Assembly: GCF_900115845.1 (NCBI RefSeq)
Contig: NZ_FOXX01000001.1
Span: 620,001-684,000, forward strand
Origin: Priestia endophytica DSM 13796
GTDB taxonomy: Bacteria; Bacillota; Bacilli; Bacillales; Bacillaceae_H
Direction: 5' to 3'
DNA: 64,000 nt
Shown: positions 1 to 8,896 of the stretch, piece after piece
How the letters are laid out: each line of letters opens with the position of its first letter
Numbering within the stretch: position 1 is the first letter of the stretch
Position numbers and translations under genes: made by a program
Notes under the pieces: generated by a model
Seen by the model: only the letters and a program-made list of their open reading frames with translations
The model's database searches: none
Told to the model about the DNA's origin: nothing

Positions 1-1070
1 CCGTAGTAGTATGGATCGTTTGCCATAAAATACGTAAACGGCAAACTAGTTAGTGCTGTAATAACAGGGAAAAATGAACCTAATGATTCAGGAATAACAG
101 AAACAAGGGCATTTGCCATTGCATCAACCATCTCTGTTCCTGAAAGGATTCCTGTAAAAATCCCTGAAGCAAATACTAAGCCAACAACTGCAAGGACGTT
201 TCCTGCATGATTTGAAATCCGCTCTTTTTGCTCATCAAATTTTGGATAGTTAATCATAAGCGCAATAACAAAGGCAATCATAAATAAAGTTGCAAGTGGA
301 AGTACACCTATCACTAAACATACTAATAGAGCAATCGTTAAAGCTAAGTTTACATATAGAAGCTTTGGACGTTTAATAGAAGTGTCATCCGCCCCAATAT
401 CTACAGCAGCACTCTGCTGGTTAAAAGCTAGATTTTGTGAATAGTCGATGTCGATAACACCTAAGCGTTTTTTCTCTTTCTTTCCTAAAATATAAGCTGT
501 AAATAGTGTCCATAGCGCTGCTGAAATCATTACTGGAACAAGTGGTAAAAAGACGTCTGCAACATCAAGCTGAAGGGCACTTACTGCACGAGCTGTAGGC
601 CCACCCCATGGAGACATATTCATAAAGCTAAATGAAAGCATAGCAATACACGTTAGGATTAACGGATTCATTCCAAGTCTTGTATAAAGCGGCAGCATTG
701 CTGAAACTGTAATCATATATGTTGTTGTTCCATCTCCATCTAGAGCAATAAGCATGGAAAGAATAGCTGTTCCCATGACAATCTTTATTGGATCTCCCTT
801 TACAATTTTCAGGATTGTAGATACAAGCGGATCAAACAAACCAGCATCAATCATAATTCCAAAGTATAAAATAGCAAACATCAGCATAACACCTGTTGGC
901 GCTACCTGCTCTACCCCTGCAAGCATCATATCCCCTAACCCCGCTGCAAATCCCCCAATTATTGCAAACAAGATTGGAATAATAATAAGTGCAACCATAG
1001 CTGACATTCGTTTCGTAATAATCAGATACATAAAGACGGCGATCATTAAAAATCCAAGCGTAGCTAACAT
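1..1070 (-). CDS. CitMHS-family citrate (metal-citrate/proton) symporter, 3' part cut by the window edge
   Basis: The reading frame opens with ATG at 1070 behind a GGGGGAG ribosome site and stays open for about 356 codons to base 1, so the C-terminal end is missing. The protein is a chain of hydrophobic segments with the CitMHS signatures ALDGDGTTTY (about residues 110-119) and NMSPWGGPTAR (about 150-160). Members such as B. subtilis CitM, CitN and YraO import citrate bound to divalent metals with protons across the cytoplasmic membrane. A promoter and a cre-like site lie directly upstream, fitting catabolite repression of citrate uptake. Family assignment is firm; the bound metal cannot be predicted. 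In B. subtilis this side of spoIVF is occupied by the ribosomal protein genes rplU-rpmA, so the location is unusual. Confidence 0.88.
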   Translation of the reverse strand, partial: MLATLGFLMIAVFMYLIITKRMSAMVALIIIPILFAIIGGFAAGLGDMMLAGVEQVAPTGVMLMFAILYFGIMIDAGLFDPLVSTILKIVKGDPIKIVMGTAILSMLIALDGDGTTTYMITVSAMLPLYTRLGMNPLILTCIAMLSFSFMNMSPWGGPTARAVSALQLDVADVFLPLVPVMISAALWTLFTAYILGKKEKKRLGVIDIDYSQNLAFNQQSAAVDIGADDTSIKRPKLLYVNLALTIALLVCLVIGVLPLATLFMIAFVIALMINYPKFDEQKERISNHAGNVLAVVGLVFASGIFTGILSGTEMVDAMANALVSVIPESLGSFFPVITALTSLPFTYFMANDPYYY

Positions 1071-1132
1071 ATTTTCTCCCCCTTTGTCTCTCGAAAATTT
1101 CCCCTAAAAAACGATAGTCCATCACTAAAAAT

Positions 1133-1161
1133 ATTATAAATTAAAAAATTCTGAATGTAAC
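1133..1161 (-). promoter_or_regulatory. Sigma-A promoter of the citrate transporter
   Basis: On the minus strand GTTACA (1161-1156) and a perfect TATAAT (1138-1133) are separated by 17 bases, about 60 bases upstream of the ATG at 1070. The -35 box overlaps the cre-like palindrome. Read from sequence only. Confidence 0.6.
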
Positions 1162-1169
1162 CGTTTACA
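1156..1169 (-). promoter_or_regulatory. cre-like operator (CcpA)
   Basis: TGTAAACGGTTACA on the minus strand is nearly palindromic and differs from the cre consensus TGWAARCGYTWNCW at one position. It covers the -35 region of the transporter promoter, a position from which CcpA would repress. This agrees with carbon catabolite repression known for citM-type genes. Confidence 0.6.
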
Positions 1170-1235
1170 AATTATTGAGCTTTAAATTCTTAATATCCTT
1201 TTTGTTCATTTTGTTCACGAGAATATACTAAGTAA

Positions 1236-1261
1236 AAAAAAGAAGGTTTTACCCTTCTTTT
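1236..1261 (-). terminator. Rho-independent terminator after rng
   Basis: GAAGG and CCTTC arms around GTAAAA, flanked by A and T runs, start directly after the rng stop codon. Confidence 0.75.
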
Positions 1262-2695
1262 TTAAAATAGAAATTCAGCCTTATTTTCTTTTATTCTCTT
1301 CTCCACTTCTTCTCTTGAACCAATATGACGGAGGCGGTAAAATGGCGTAAGTTCTCCTCCTTCTGTTAGGTAAAGTTCTATCCCTTGCTCTTCTTTCCAT
1401 TTTTCCATCTCTTCCCTGTTAAATGAAAGCAGAGGAGAAAGTTCTATCCATGCTGCCTCTTCTTTATATGAAAGCAGTTCCCCTTCTATATCATCCAACG
1501 TTTTCTTCTCATTTTTATATTTTCCCATTGTTTTACAAACACCACAATCTTTTAGAAGAAGATGCTGCAAGCTGTCTCGCTCTTTTTTACGTGTTACCTC
1601 TACTAACCCAAGTCTTGTAAAACCAAAAATAAGCGTCCTTACTGGATCTTGTTCTGTTTCTGTTTTTAGCTTTTGTAACACTTTTTCTCCATCTTCTTTG
1701 TTTTTCATGTTAATAAAATCAATCATAATAATGCCTCCAAGATTGCGGAGGCGAAGTTGTCGAGCCACTTCTTTCGCTGCTTCAAGATTTGTCTCTAGAA
1801 CAGTCTGCGCTTGAGAAGTTTTTCCTACAAACCTGCTTGTATTTACATCAATAACCGTCATCGCCTCTGTTTCTTCAATAACTAATGAACCACCGCTCGG
1901 AAGCCAAACCGTTTTTTGCAATGCTTTTTCAAGCTCTTTTTGAAGATGATATATGTCAAAAAGGCTCTCTTTCTCACGTTGAAAAATAACCGTTGCTTCT
2001 GGAAAAGAAGCTTGAAGCTTTTTTTTCGTTTCAAACGAATCAACAATAAGCTCAAGCTTGTCCATTTTTGCTTTTTTTATCATATTTGTAATAAAATCTT
2101 CCCTTTGATAAACAACTCGAGGTACTGTACCTTCCGCTTGGAGCTCCCCAATAACCCCCTCTGCTTCTTTTCTAAGGGTAACAATTTCTTGTTCTACTTT
2201 GCTAGGAGACATTCCTTCAATGGCGCTTCGTAAGAGAAGCCCTTCCGTTCCTTCTACAATGCTCTCCCCAAAGCTCTTCCACTTTTCTTTTTCCGCTATC
2301 TTTTTTGAAACAGCTACGTATCCGCTATAAGGAAAATAAACAACGTACGAGCTTGAAAATTCAATAAACGTTGTCAATTTAGGTCCCTTTGTTCCTCTTT
2401 CTTCTTTGCTTACTTGTACGAGAATTTTTTGTCCTTCTTTTATACGTTCTGTAAACATCTCGTGCTCGTCAAGAAATACTTCACTTTTATGTAAATATCC
2501 GTTTTTGTCTCCTCCAATATCTACAAAAGCAGCGTCCATTCCTTTTACAACTTTTTTCACACGTCCAACATAAATATTGCCAACATAGTGGATAGCTTTT
2601 TGTTCTTCAATATAAAAAGCCTGTACTTGGCTATCCTGTAAATGGGCTATCTTATGAAGATTTGTTGCAGTTTCGATTATCAATTTTGCTGTCAT
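1262..2695 (-). CDS. rng: Ribonuclease E/G family endoribonuclease (RNase G)
   Basis: A 477-residue protein of RNase G size, lacking the long C-terminal scaffold of RNase E. An S1-like RNA-binding segment lies at about residues 38-120 (GRVKKVVKGMDAAFVDIG). The catalytic DNase I-like part carries TVIDVNTSRFVG and IIMIDFINM, which hold the two metal-binding aspartates. A CGVC motif near residue 385 matches the Zn-link cysteines that join the dimer. The family cleaves single-stranded AU-rich RNA in rRNA maturation and mRNA decay. B. subtilis lacks this enzyme, while several other Bacillaceae keep it beside spoIVFB. The gene stands between terminators and is probably transcribed alone. Confidence 0.93.
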   Translation of the reverse strand: MTAKLIIETATNLHKIAHLQDSQVQAFYIEEQKAIHYVGNIYVGRVKKVVKGMDAAFVDIGGDKNGYLHKSEVFLDEHEMFTERIKEGQKILVQVSKEERGTKGPKLTTFIEFSSSYVVYFPYSGYVAVSKKIAEKEKWKSFGESIVEGTEGLLLRSAIEGMSPSKVEQEIVTLRKEAEGVIGELQAEGTVPRVVYQREDFITNMIKKAKMDKLELIVDSFETKKKLQASFPEATVIFQREKESLFDIYHLQKELEKALQKTVWLPSGGSLVIEETEAMTVIDVNTSRFVGKTSQAQTVLETNLEAAKEVARQLRLRNLGGIIMIDFINMKNKEDGEKVLQKLKTETEQDPVRTLIFGFTRLGLVEVTRKKERDSLQHLLLKDCGVCKTMGKYKNEKKTLDDIEGELLSYKEEAAWIELSPLLSFNREEMEKWKEEQGIELYLTEGGELTPFYRLRHIGSREEVEKRIKENKAEFLF

Positions 2696-2745
2696 ATGTC
2701 CAAATCCCTTTCGTTATCTTTTATGTAGTTGGATTTTACCATAAC

Positions 2746-2785
2746 AAAAAGGAAAGTAACATGTTTGTCTGTTACTTTCCTTTTC
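2746..2785 (-). terminator. Terminator after spoIVFB
   Basis: Fourteen-base arms (GAAAAGGAAAGTAAC and its complement) enclose ten bases and are followed by TTTTTG on the minus strand, 10 bases after the spoIVFB stop. Confidence 0.85.
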
Positions 2786-2794
2786 ACCTTCTTT

Positions 2795-3658
2795 TTAATA
2801 AAAGGCAACAAGCTCATCAATAGAATCATTGATACGCTTATCTACAAAATAAGCATGGAGAAGCTCATTTTCATCAAGCTGCTTCCTTCCTTCTTTTTCC
2901 TCCACAATAATGATATGTTTTTGTCCTCTTTTAAACTTACGAATAATATGATAAATCTTTTCTCCCCCATTTACGGCAAGTGGGGAAAGGTCAAGGATTG
3001 TTTCTCCTTTGCCGTAGTATCGATCAAGAAGGAAACGAATATAAAGATAGTCCCTTTGTTTCCATTCATAATAAAGGCTATAACATAGATAGCACAACAC
3101 CATCCAAAGATGCAGATGAGTAGAATAAAGAAAAAGAGCGACTACCGCAATGCACAATAGAAAAACGGCTGAAATACGAAGTGTTTTTTCAAAGGACTTT
3201 TGAAAAGAATCAAAAAGACTAAAAGAGACAAACATGAGTTTTCCCCCGTCAAGCGGATAAATCGGAAGCAAATTAAAACAAAGTAAAAGAACGTTATGAA
3301 ACATAAACTGTTCATAAAATTCATGTGTAATAAGAGAAGACGAGAGGGCAATAAAAGATCCTAACATTAAAATAAGGTGAACAAACGGCCCGCTCAGAAT
3401 AACAACCACTTCTTGATAAAGCGGTCTGTTTCCGTATTCATCAATTTCAGCTACTCCTCCAAATGGAAAGAGCATAATTTTTTTGATTTTCCATGAAAAA
3501 AAGCTAGCGGCAAAAACGTGCCCAAGCTCATGTAATAACACTAATGAAAATAAAAGGATAAGGTCATAGATATGACCTGTCATGATCCCTATTGCTAAAA
3601 TAGCCCAAAGAAGCGGATGGATATGCGTTGATCGAAAAAGATGAAAAAAGTTATTCAA
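2795..3658 (-). CDS. spoIVFB: Site-2 intramembrane metalloprotease SpoIVFB (pro-sigma-K processing)
   Basis: A polytopic membrane protein of 287 residues. The zinc motif HELGH lies at residues 43-47 and the third ligand in YPLDGG at Asp137, the positions known for the B. subtilis enzyme. A cytoplasmic CBS-like portion fills the last 90 or so residues. The protease sits in the outer forespore membrane and releases active sigma-K from pro-sigma-K late in mother-cell development. Its start overlaps the end of spoIVFA by 8 bases, so the two are translationally coupled as protease and inhibitor. Confidence 0.95.
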   Translation of the reverse strand: MNNFFHLFRSTHIHPLLWAILAIGIMTGHIYDLILLFSLVLLHELGHVFAASFFSWKIKKIMLFPFGGVAEIDEYGNRPLYQEVVVILSGPFVHLILMLGSFIALSSSLITHEFYEQFMFHNVLLLCFNLLPIYPLDGGKLMFVSFSLFDSFQKSFEKTLRISAVFLLCIAVVALFLYSTHLHLWMVLCYLCYSLYYEWKQRDYLYIRFLLDRYYGKGETILDLSPLAVNGGEKIYHIIRKFKRGQKHIIIVEEKEGRKQLDENELLHAYFVDKRINDSIDELVAFY

Positions 3659-4430
3659 AGGAGATCACCTTACTAGGGTCCATAAATTTACCATCTTTAT
3701 AAAGAGCAAATCCATAGCTTCCTTTTTTATCGTTCCCTTCCGCCTTCACTTTTCCAATAACCTGTCCTTTTTCAATAAAATCAAATGTTTTTATATCAAT
3801 ATTTGCAAGCCCGCTATACCATGACTCTGATCCGTCAGCATGCTGAATTGAAACTGTCTTTCCAAATCCTTTTTTCTCTTCAATGCTTTTAACAAATCCT
3901 GCATCCATAGCTTGCACTGCTGTTTGACTTCCTGTTTCAACGGTTACCCCTTTTTTCGAGCTCGCAAATGTTTCAACAACATTCCCTGATGCTGGCACAA
4001 CATACTGCGAGTTTGCTTCTTCTGTCGGTTCTTCTCCTACAGATTTTGGAATGAGAGCAAGAGGTTCACCAAACTTCTCTTCATACCAAGCAGACATTTT
4101 AGCAAACTGAAAACTTTCCTCCATCGTATCTTCTACAAAAGCTCTTGCTCCGTCGAGCTGTACTGCTGGATTTCTAAAAAGAATAGCAACAATTAAAACA
4201 AGACAGAAAGAAGTTAACAGCTTAAATAGAAACCACTGAGGAGAGAATAACGGATGATGTTCTTTGCTTTCTGGATTGTATTCATAAGTCGGGAATCGTT
4301 CTCCACTATAGTTTTCCTCATCTGAAATTAAATCATCGTATGAAAACTTCCTTTGCGGCTTCTCTTCTTTTCCTCCATTTTTTCGCCGATCGGCTATTCG
4401 CTTACGAACTTCTTGGACACGTCGATTCAT
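3651..4430 (-). CDS. spoIVFA: SpoIVFA, regulator of the SpoIVFB protease
   Basis: 259 residues: a charged cytoplasmic N-terminus, one membrane segment at about residues 66-86 (WFLFKLLTSFCLVLIVAIL) and an external LytM/M23-like domain at about 170-255. SpoIVFA anchors and inhibits SpoIVFB with BofA until the SpoIVB protease signals from the forespore by cutting it. It is the first gene of a two-gene operon behind a clear sigma-E promoter. The M23-like domain is expected to be structural rather than enzymatic, as in relatives. Confidence 0.93.
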   Translation of the reverse strand: MNRRVQEVRKRIADRRKNGGKEEKPQRKFSYDDLISDEENYSGERFPTYEYNPESKEHHPLFSPQWFLFKLLTSFCLVLIVAILFRNPAVQLDGARAFVEDTMEESFQFAKMSAWYEEKFGEPLALIPKSVGEEPTEEANSQYVVPASGNVVETFASSKKGVTVETGSQTAVQAMDAGFVKSIEEKKGFGKTVSIQHADGSESWYSGLANIDIKTFDFIEKGQVIGKVKAEGNDKKGSYGFALYKDGKFMDPSKVISFE

Positions 4431-4464
4431 CGCTTCTCACCAATCCTTCAAGTCATTTGTAACA

Positions 4465-4494
4465 AATGTATGACTTGTCCTGTAAGGTTATGAC
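4465..4494 (-). promoter_or_regulatory. Sigma-E promoter of spoIVFA-spoIVFB
   Basis: GTCATAAC (4494-4487) and CATACATT (4472-4465) are spaced by 14 bases, close to the sigma-E pattern GKCATATT-N13/15-CATACAMT. It lies about 35 bases before the spoIVFA start, which fits mother-cell expression. Confidence 0.75.
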
Positions 4495-4498
4495 AAAA

Positions 4499-4538
4499 TA
4501 AAAAAGCTAGAGCTTTTGGAAGGGCTCTAGCTTTTTGA
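4499..4538 (-). terminator. Terminator of the mre-min operon
   Basis: AAAAAGCTAGAGC and GCTCTAGCTTTTTT form a long stem on the minus strand, 17 bases after the minD stop, with a T run. Confidence 0.88.
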
Positions 4539-4554
4539 ACATATATTATATAAA

Positions 4555-5352
4555 CTAACGCACGCCGAAGAATTTCTTAATTTTAGAAAAAACACCTTGT
4601 TTGGTTTCGTCTAGAGATTGAAGCGGTACAGACTCTCCTAAAATACGTCTTGCGATATTACGATAAGAAATCGCTGCTTTGCTTGATGGGTCCATTGCAA
4701 TTGGTTCACCATTATTAGATGCTTTGATAACATCATCATCATCCGCAATAATGCCAATTAAATCAATAGCCAACAATGAAACAATTTCATCAACATCTAA
4801 CGTATCTCCATTTTTCATCATATGACTGCGAATACGGTTAATTACGAGCTTTGGAGATTCGATGTCTTCTTTCTCTAACAATCCAATAATACGATCCGCA
4901 TCACGAACAGACGAAATTTCAGGGGTTGTAACAACAAGAGCCTTATCTGCTCCAGAAACGGCATTTTTATATCCTTGTTCAATTCCAGCAGGACAGTCAA
5001 TAATAATATAATCATAGTCTTGCTTTAGTTCTGTAATAAGATCTTTCATCTGCTCTGGAGTTACGGCCGTTTTATCACTCGTTTGAGCAGCAGGCAACAA
5101 ATATAAACATTCAAAACGCTTATCTTTAATAAGCGCCTTTTGAGGCGTACAGCGACCGTTCACAACATCTACTAAATCATAGATGATGCGGTTCTCTAAC
5201 CCCATAATAACGTCTAAATTGCGCAAACCGATATCTGTATCGACTAGGCAAACCCGCTTACCAGTTAGGGCGAGTGCGGTTCCTAAGTTAGCAGACGTCG
5301 TTGTTTTTCCAACGCCGCCTTTTCCTGACGTAACAACAATAGCCTCTCCCAA
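4555..5352 (-). CDS. minD: Septum site-determining ATPase MinD
   Basis: ParA/MinD-type ATPase with the deviant Walker A GKGGVGKTT at residues 10-18 and an amphipathic membrane-targeting helix at the C-terminus (FSKIKKFFGVR). It holds MinC on the membrane so FtsZ rings do not form near the poles. I choose the TTG at 5352, giving MGEAIVVTSGKGG as in B. subtilis, because AAGGAG lies 9 bases upstream; a longer frame starts with another TTG at 5358. It ends the mreBCD-minCD operon. About 265 residues, the normal length. Confidence 0.96.
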   Translation of the reverse strand: MGEAIVVTSGKGGVGKTTTSANLGTALALTGKRVCLVDTDIGLRNLDVIMGLENRIIYDLVDVVNGRCTPQKALIKDKRFECLYLLPAAQTSDKTAVTPEQMKDLITELKQDYDYIIIDCPAGIEQGYKNAVSGADKALVVTTPEISSVRDADRIIGLLEKEDIESPKLVINRIRSHMMKNGDTLDVDEIVSLLAIDLIGIIADDDDVIKASNNGEPIAMDPSSKAAISYRNIARRILGESVPLQSLDETKQGVFSKIKKFFGVR

Positions 5353-5354
5353 TG

Positions 5355-6026
5355 TCAACTTCTCCTTTCTAAGCGTGTCAAATTAGGGCGAAGATGAGAC
5401 ATAAGCTGTGAGCGTTCAATGACAATGCGCTTGTCTTCATCAAGATACGCACACTCCATATCATGTTCTTCATTTTTATCGGCTTCCTCTGCCCGACTAA
5501 AAGCTTCACAAATGCGGAGCTGTGTTGGTTCCATTTTAGAAGCTGCAATAACAGCTTGATCATTTCCATAATAGCCGGCATGTGCAATGCCTTTTAATGC
5601 GCCAAGCACAAAAATATTTCCTCCAGCAATGACTGTTCCACCAGGATTAACATCTCCAATTAAAAGAAGATCTCCTTCAACGTGCAAGACTTGTCCTGAG
5701 CGTACGACTCTTGCCACTGAAACAATTTCATTTTGCTGCTTAATTTTTAATGCTTCTTCTTTTGACACGACGTTTGACTCAATGCTCTCTACTACAAGAT
5801 GATTTTTACTTCGAACGAGTGACTTTATTTGTTCTTCTTGATCGGGCGTTAAATATCTGTTTCCTACTCTTAATTGAACAGACACAAGTTGATTGTGTCC
5901 TCCGTATTGATTCGAAGACAGTTTTCGCTCCAATTCATTTAGCACATCGTGAAACGAACACGTATCATCGAGATGCAACGTTAATCCATCTTTTGTTCCT
6001 TTTATAATTACATTTTGTTTCTTCAC
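5355..6026 (-). CDS. minC: Septum site-determining protein MinC
   Basis: About 223 residues with an N-terminal FtsZ-inhibiting domain and a C-terminal beta-helix rich in glycine ([23 protein letters not shown], shown only in part), which binds MinD. It blocks FtsZ polymer assembly away from midcell. The GTG at 6026 is preferred because GAGG stands 8 bases before it; an upstream GTG at 6035 is too close to that site. Only 2 bases separate its end from minD. Confidence 0.94.
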   Translation of the reverse strand: MKKQNVIIKGTKDGLTLHLDDTCSFHDVLNELERKLSSNQYGGHNQLVSVQLRVGNRYLTPDQEEQIKSLVRSKNHLVVESIESNVVSKEEALKIKQQNEIVSVARVVRSGQVLHVEGDLLLIGDVNPGGTVIAGGNIFVLGALKGIAHAGYYGNDQAVIAASKMEPTQLRICEAFSRAEEADKNEEHDMECAYLDEDKRIVIERSQLMSHLRPNLTRLERRS

Positions 6027-6091
6027 AACGTTCACCTCAACGAATGTTTATTTCGACAAGGGCTAGTTAAATTCCTCTTTATACGCAACTG

Positions 6092-6607
6092 TTAATCTGT
6101 TAGCTTATAAGCTACTTTTTCAAACTGTTTTCTTAATGGGTACGCTAGAAGAACCACAAAAACAAGGTTTAAGATTAGTGTCGGATAAAGGCGATATGTT
6201 AGGAAGCGGTCCATAGACATATGCGTCAAACCAATCATACTGTTAATCTCGTAAACGTAAAACTCTAACAGCGTAATCCCCACAATTGTTAAAATTGTAA
6301 TGATGACAACATTTGTTTGAAGAACTTTTAACAGCTTGGATACAATATAGCAAATTGCAGGCATCCCGAACATATAAACACCTAACAAGTCTGTATACAC
6401 GATGTCATACAAAAGACCGAAAAAGAACGCATACTGAATTCCTTTTTTCGGATTTATGTAAATCGTCGCTAAAAGCAACACAATAAGCGTCAGTTTCGGT
6501 GATAAAATCCACTGATGAAACCAAGATTGATTAGCAAAAAAGTTCACGAATAAACTATCAGCAATAAACACTACAGAAACAATGATGGGAAGGAAGTAAC
6601 GAATCAC
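6092..6607 (-). CDS. mreD: Rod-shape membrane protein MreD
   Basis: 171 residues made almost entirely of hydrophobic helices (five or more), with the MreD pattern of short loops. It works with MreC and MreB in the elongasome that guides lateral wall synthesis. The start overlaps the mreC stop by 4 bases, showing tight coupling. Sequence is poorly conserved in this family, so the assignment leans on topology and position between mreC and minC. Confidence 0.92.
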   Translation of the reverse strand: MIRYFLPIIVSVVFIADSLFVNFFANQSWFHQWILSPKLTLIVLLLATIYINPKKGIQYAFFFGLLYDIVYTDLLGVYMFGMPAICYIVSKLLKVLQTNVVIITILTIVGITLLEFYVYEINSMIGLTHMSMDRFLTYRLYPTLILNLVFVVLLAYPLRKQFEKVAYKLTD

Positions 6608-7476
6608 TTTTCTTCCTCCTCATCAAGTGATTTCTGTGGAGAAGGTTCTACTCGTTTTAATACGGTCACATCTTGGATATCTTTAAAATCAGCTGCAGGT
6701 TTTACATATGCTGTTTTTGTTAGCCCATAATTATCTGATTCAATATCGCTAATTTCTCCAACAATACGTCCTTGAGGGAAAACACCTGAATACCCAGACG
6801 TAATGACTTTTTGCTTTTCTTTTATCTTCGCGCTATGAGGAATACCTGTTAGAATCAATGCTTCACGTTTTTGATCGTATCCTGAAATAAGACCATTTAC
6901 ATTTTTAGATCCTTGGATTGTAACAGAAGCACGGTTTGTTCGATCTTGAGAACTTAGTAGTTGTACTGTTGATGTAAACTGTGAGGCATCTACCACTCGT
7001 CCAATTAAACCGCTTGATGTCATAACAGCCATATCATTTTCGACTCCATGAACTTTTCCGCGATCAATTGAAATCGCTTCATTCCATCGATCAGGACTTC
7101 TTGCAATGACCGTAGCATTAATTGGATCGTAATCACGTAGTGTCGAATCTTTATCAAGTCGCTCATTAAGCTCTTTGTTCTTCCGCTCTAAATCTTTCAC
7201 ATCTGCTTCGAGCTGCATATATTTATCAAGATTCTTTTTTAGTACTTTGTTTTCCTCATATGTATTTTTGAGATCTTCGATGCTTCCAAAGAAATCGGCA
7301 ACATACTGAGCCGGCTTATGTGCCGTTGACTGTACCAGTCCAACTGTATCCTTAACAAATTGCTCTGGCCATGTGATCGTTTTACGTCCGTTTAAAGAAA
7401 AACCAATCAATGCCACGAGAATAATGATACTTACTAGTAACACAATCAATCTTTTATTGAAGAAAAATTGTGGCAT
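6604..7476 (-). CDS. mreC: Rod-shape protein MreC
   Basis: 290 residues: a membrane anchor at about residues 8-25, a coiled coil around 65-110 (EENKVLKKNLDKYMQLEADV) and an extracytoplasmic beta-barrel domain with SSQDRTNRASV and SGYSGVFPQG. MreC lies outside the membrane and links MreB/MreD to penicillin-binding proteins. The acidic tail (DEEEEK) is typical of Bacillus forms. It follows mreB by 18 bases in the same operon. Confidence 0.94.
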   Translation of the reverse strand: MPQFFFNKRLIVLLVSIIILVALIGFSLNGRKTITWPEQFVKDTVGLVQSTAHKPAQYVADFFGSIEDLKNTYEENKVLKKNLDKYMQLEADVKDLERKNKELNERLDKDSTLRDYDPINATVIARSPDRWNEAISIDRGKVHGVENDMAVMTSSGLIGRVVDASQFTSTVQLLSSQDRTNRASVTIQGSKNVNGLISGYDQKREALILTGIPHSAKIKEKQKVITSGYSGVFPQGRIVGEISDIESDNYGLTKTAYVKPAADFKDIQDVTVLKRVEPSPQKSLDEEEEK

Positions 7477-7494
7477 GACGTTACACCTCTAATC

Positions 7495-8517
7495 TTATCG
7501 CTTGGACTCTGCTCTGTTTTTAAATAGATCAATATGTTCTAAAGCTTTTCCTGTTCCGATAGCTACACAGTCAAGTGGATCTTCTGCAATAACAACAGGC
7601 ATGCTTGTTTCATCACTAATCATTTTATCTAGGTTACGAAGAAGCGCTCCACCACCTGTTAGAACAATTCCACGATCCATGATATCTGCTGCAAGCTCTG
7701 GAGGCGTTTGCTCAAGCGTACTTTTTACAGAATCAATAATTGCTTGCACAGTATCTTTAAGAGCGTCTGCAATTTCGTCTGCAGAAATCTCAATTGTTTT
7801 TGGTAATCCTGTTAAAAGATCTCGACCGCGAATTTCCATATTTTCTACATCTTGTGGTGTACTTGCAGAGCCGATTTCTACTTTCATTGCTTCTGCTGTG
7901 CGTTCCCCAATCATAAGATTGTAGTTTTTGCGAATATACTGAATAATAGCTTCGTCCATCTCATCACCAGCGATGCGAATAGATTGACTTGTTACAATCC
8001 CACCAAGTGAAATGATAGCAACTTCTGTTGTACCTCCACCGATATCTACTACCATACTACCTGTTGGCTCCCATACTGGTAAATTAGCTCCAATTGCAGC
8101 AGCAAATGGCTCTTCAATTGTGTAAGCATCACGTGCACCTGCTTGACGAGTTGCATCAATAACAGCACGTTTTTCAACTGCTGTAATCCCAGAAGGAACG
8201 CAAATCATGACATATGGCTTACCTGAAAAGACACTCTTATTTTTCTGTGCTTGTTTGATATAATACTTCATCATTGTTGCTGTTGTTTCATAATCAGCAA
8301 TAACGCCGTCTTTCATTGGACGAAGAGCAATGACATTTCCAGGTGTACGTCCAATCATATTTTTAGCATCGTTACCAACTGCAACGATGTCTCTTGAATC
8401 TGTTTGTAGCGCTACAACCGATGGTTCACGAACAACAATTCCTTTTCCTTTTACATATACTAATGTGTTAGCCGTACCTAAATCGATTCCAAGGTCACGT
8501 GTACCAATTCCAAACAT
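7495..8517 (-). CDS. mreB: Actin-like rod-shape protein MreB
   Basis: About 340 residues with the actin-fold phosphate loops [13 protein letters not shown] (near residue 12) and [12 protein letters not shown] (near 160), and the adenosine motif VLTGGGALL (near 290). It forms membrane-bound filaments that orient wall synthesis along the rod. I place the start at the ATG at 8517, giving [15 protein letters not shown] as in B. subtilis; AGGGAG lies 9 bases before it. A longer frame from 8550 reads through that ribosome site and is unlikely. First gene of mreBCD-minCD. Confidence 0.97.
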   Translation of the reverse strand: MFGIGTRDLGIDLGTANTLVYVKGKGIVVREPSVVALQTDSRDIVAVGNDAKNMIGRTPGNVIALRPMKDGVIADYETTATMMKYYIKQAQKNKSVFSGKPYVMICVPSGITAVEKRAVIDATRQAGARDAYTIEEPFAAAIGANLPVWEPTGSMVVDIGGGTTEVAIISLGGIVTSQSIRIAGDEMDEAIIQYIRKNYNLMIGERTAEAMKVEIGSASTPQDVENMEIRGRDLLTGLPKTIEISADEIADALKDTVQAIIDSVKSTLEQTPPELAADIMDRGIVLTGGGALLRNLDKMISDETSMPVVIAEDPLDCVAIGTGKALEHIDLFKNRAESKR

Positions 8518-8661
8518 AATGTGTATCTCCCTTTCTCTCTCAAATATCACAAAGTTTTATCTATTATTTTTAATTGATATAGGACTTTTTGTTTTTATTC
8601 ACTAAAAGTCTAGTTCTATTGTTACTCATACAAAGAATGTTATAAAAAACCAACAATCTTT

Positions 8662-8690
8662 ATTGTGTCGAGTCCAAGAGCATATGTCAA
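8662..8690 (-). promoter_or_regulatory. Candidate promoter of the mre-min operon
   Basis: The mreB upstream gap of 379 bases (8518-8896) holds a perfect TTGACA (8690-8685) spaced 17 bases from CACAAT (8667-8662). The -10 is imperfect. The transcript would have a leader of about 140 bases. The rest of the gap is AT-rich and holds the radC terminator; I see no other gene. Confidence 0.45.
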
Positions 8691-8850
8691 TGTAAAAATG
8701 GATTCTGTCATCAAAAGGTAATCTTCGACAAAAACAGTATTTTTTCAAGACTTTCTCAAAAAATCCATGCCTTTTATTATAACGTAATCATAATAAAAAA
8801 GGTAGAGTAATCTTGTCCCTGTTTTTCTAGTTTTGATTGCTAATAATAAC

Positions 8851-8889
8851 AAAAAAACCCTGCTTCCTTACTATTAACGTATGAAACAG
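8851..8889 (-). terminator. Terminator after radC
   Basis: CTGTTTC and GAAGCAG arms on the minus strand, followed by GGGTTTTTTTG, begin 8 bases after the radC stop. Confidence 0.75.
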
Positions 8890-8896
8890 AATTTTG

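Noticed and set aside
847-1125. A 92-codon minus-strand frame near the left edge
   Set aside because: It lies in another frame over the citrate transporter start and has a tyrosine/cysteine-rich composition typical of a shadow; the frame from 1070 has the membrane-protein sequence and a ribosome site.
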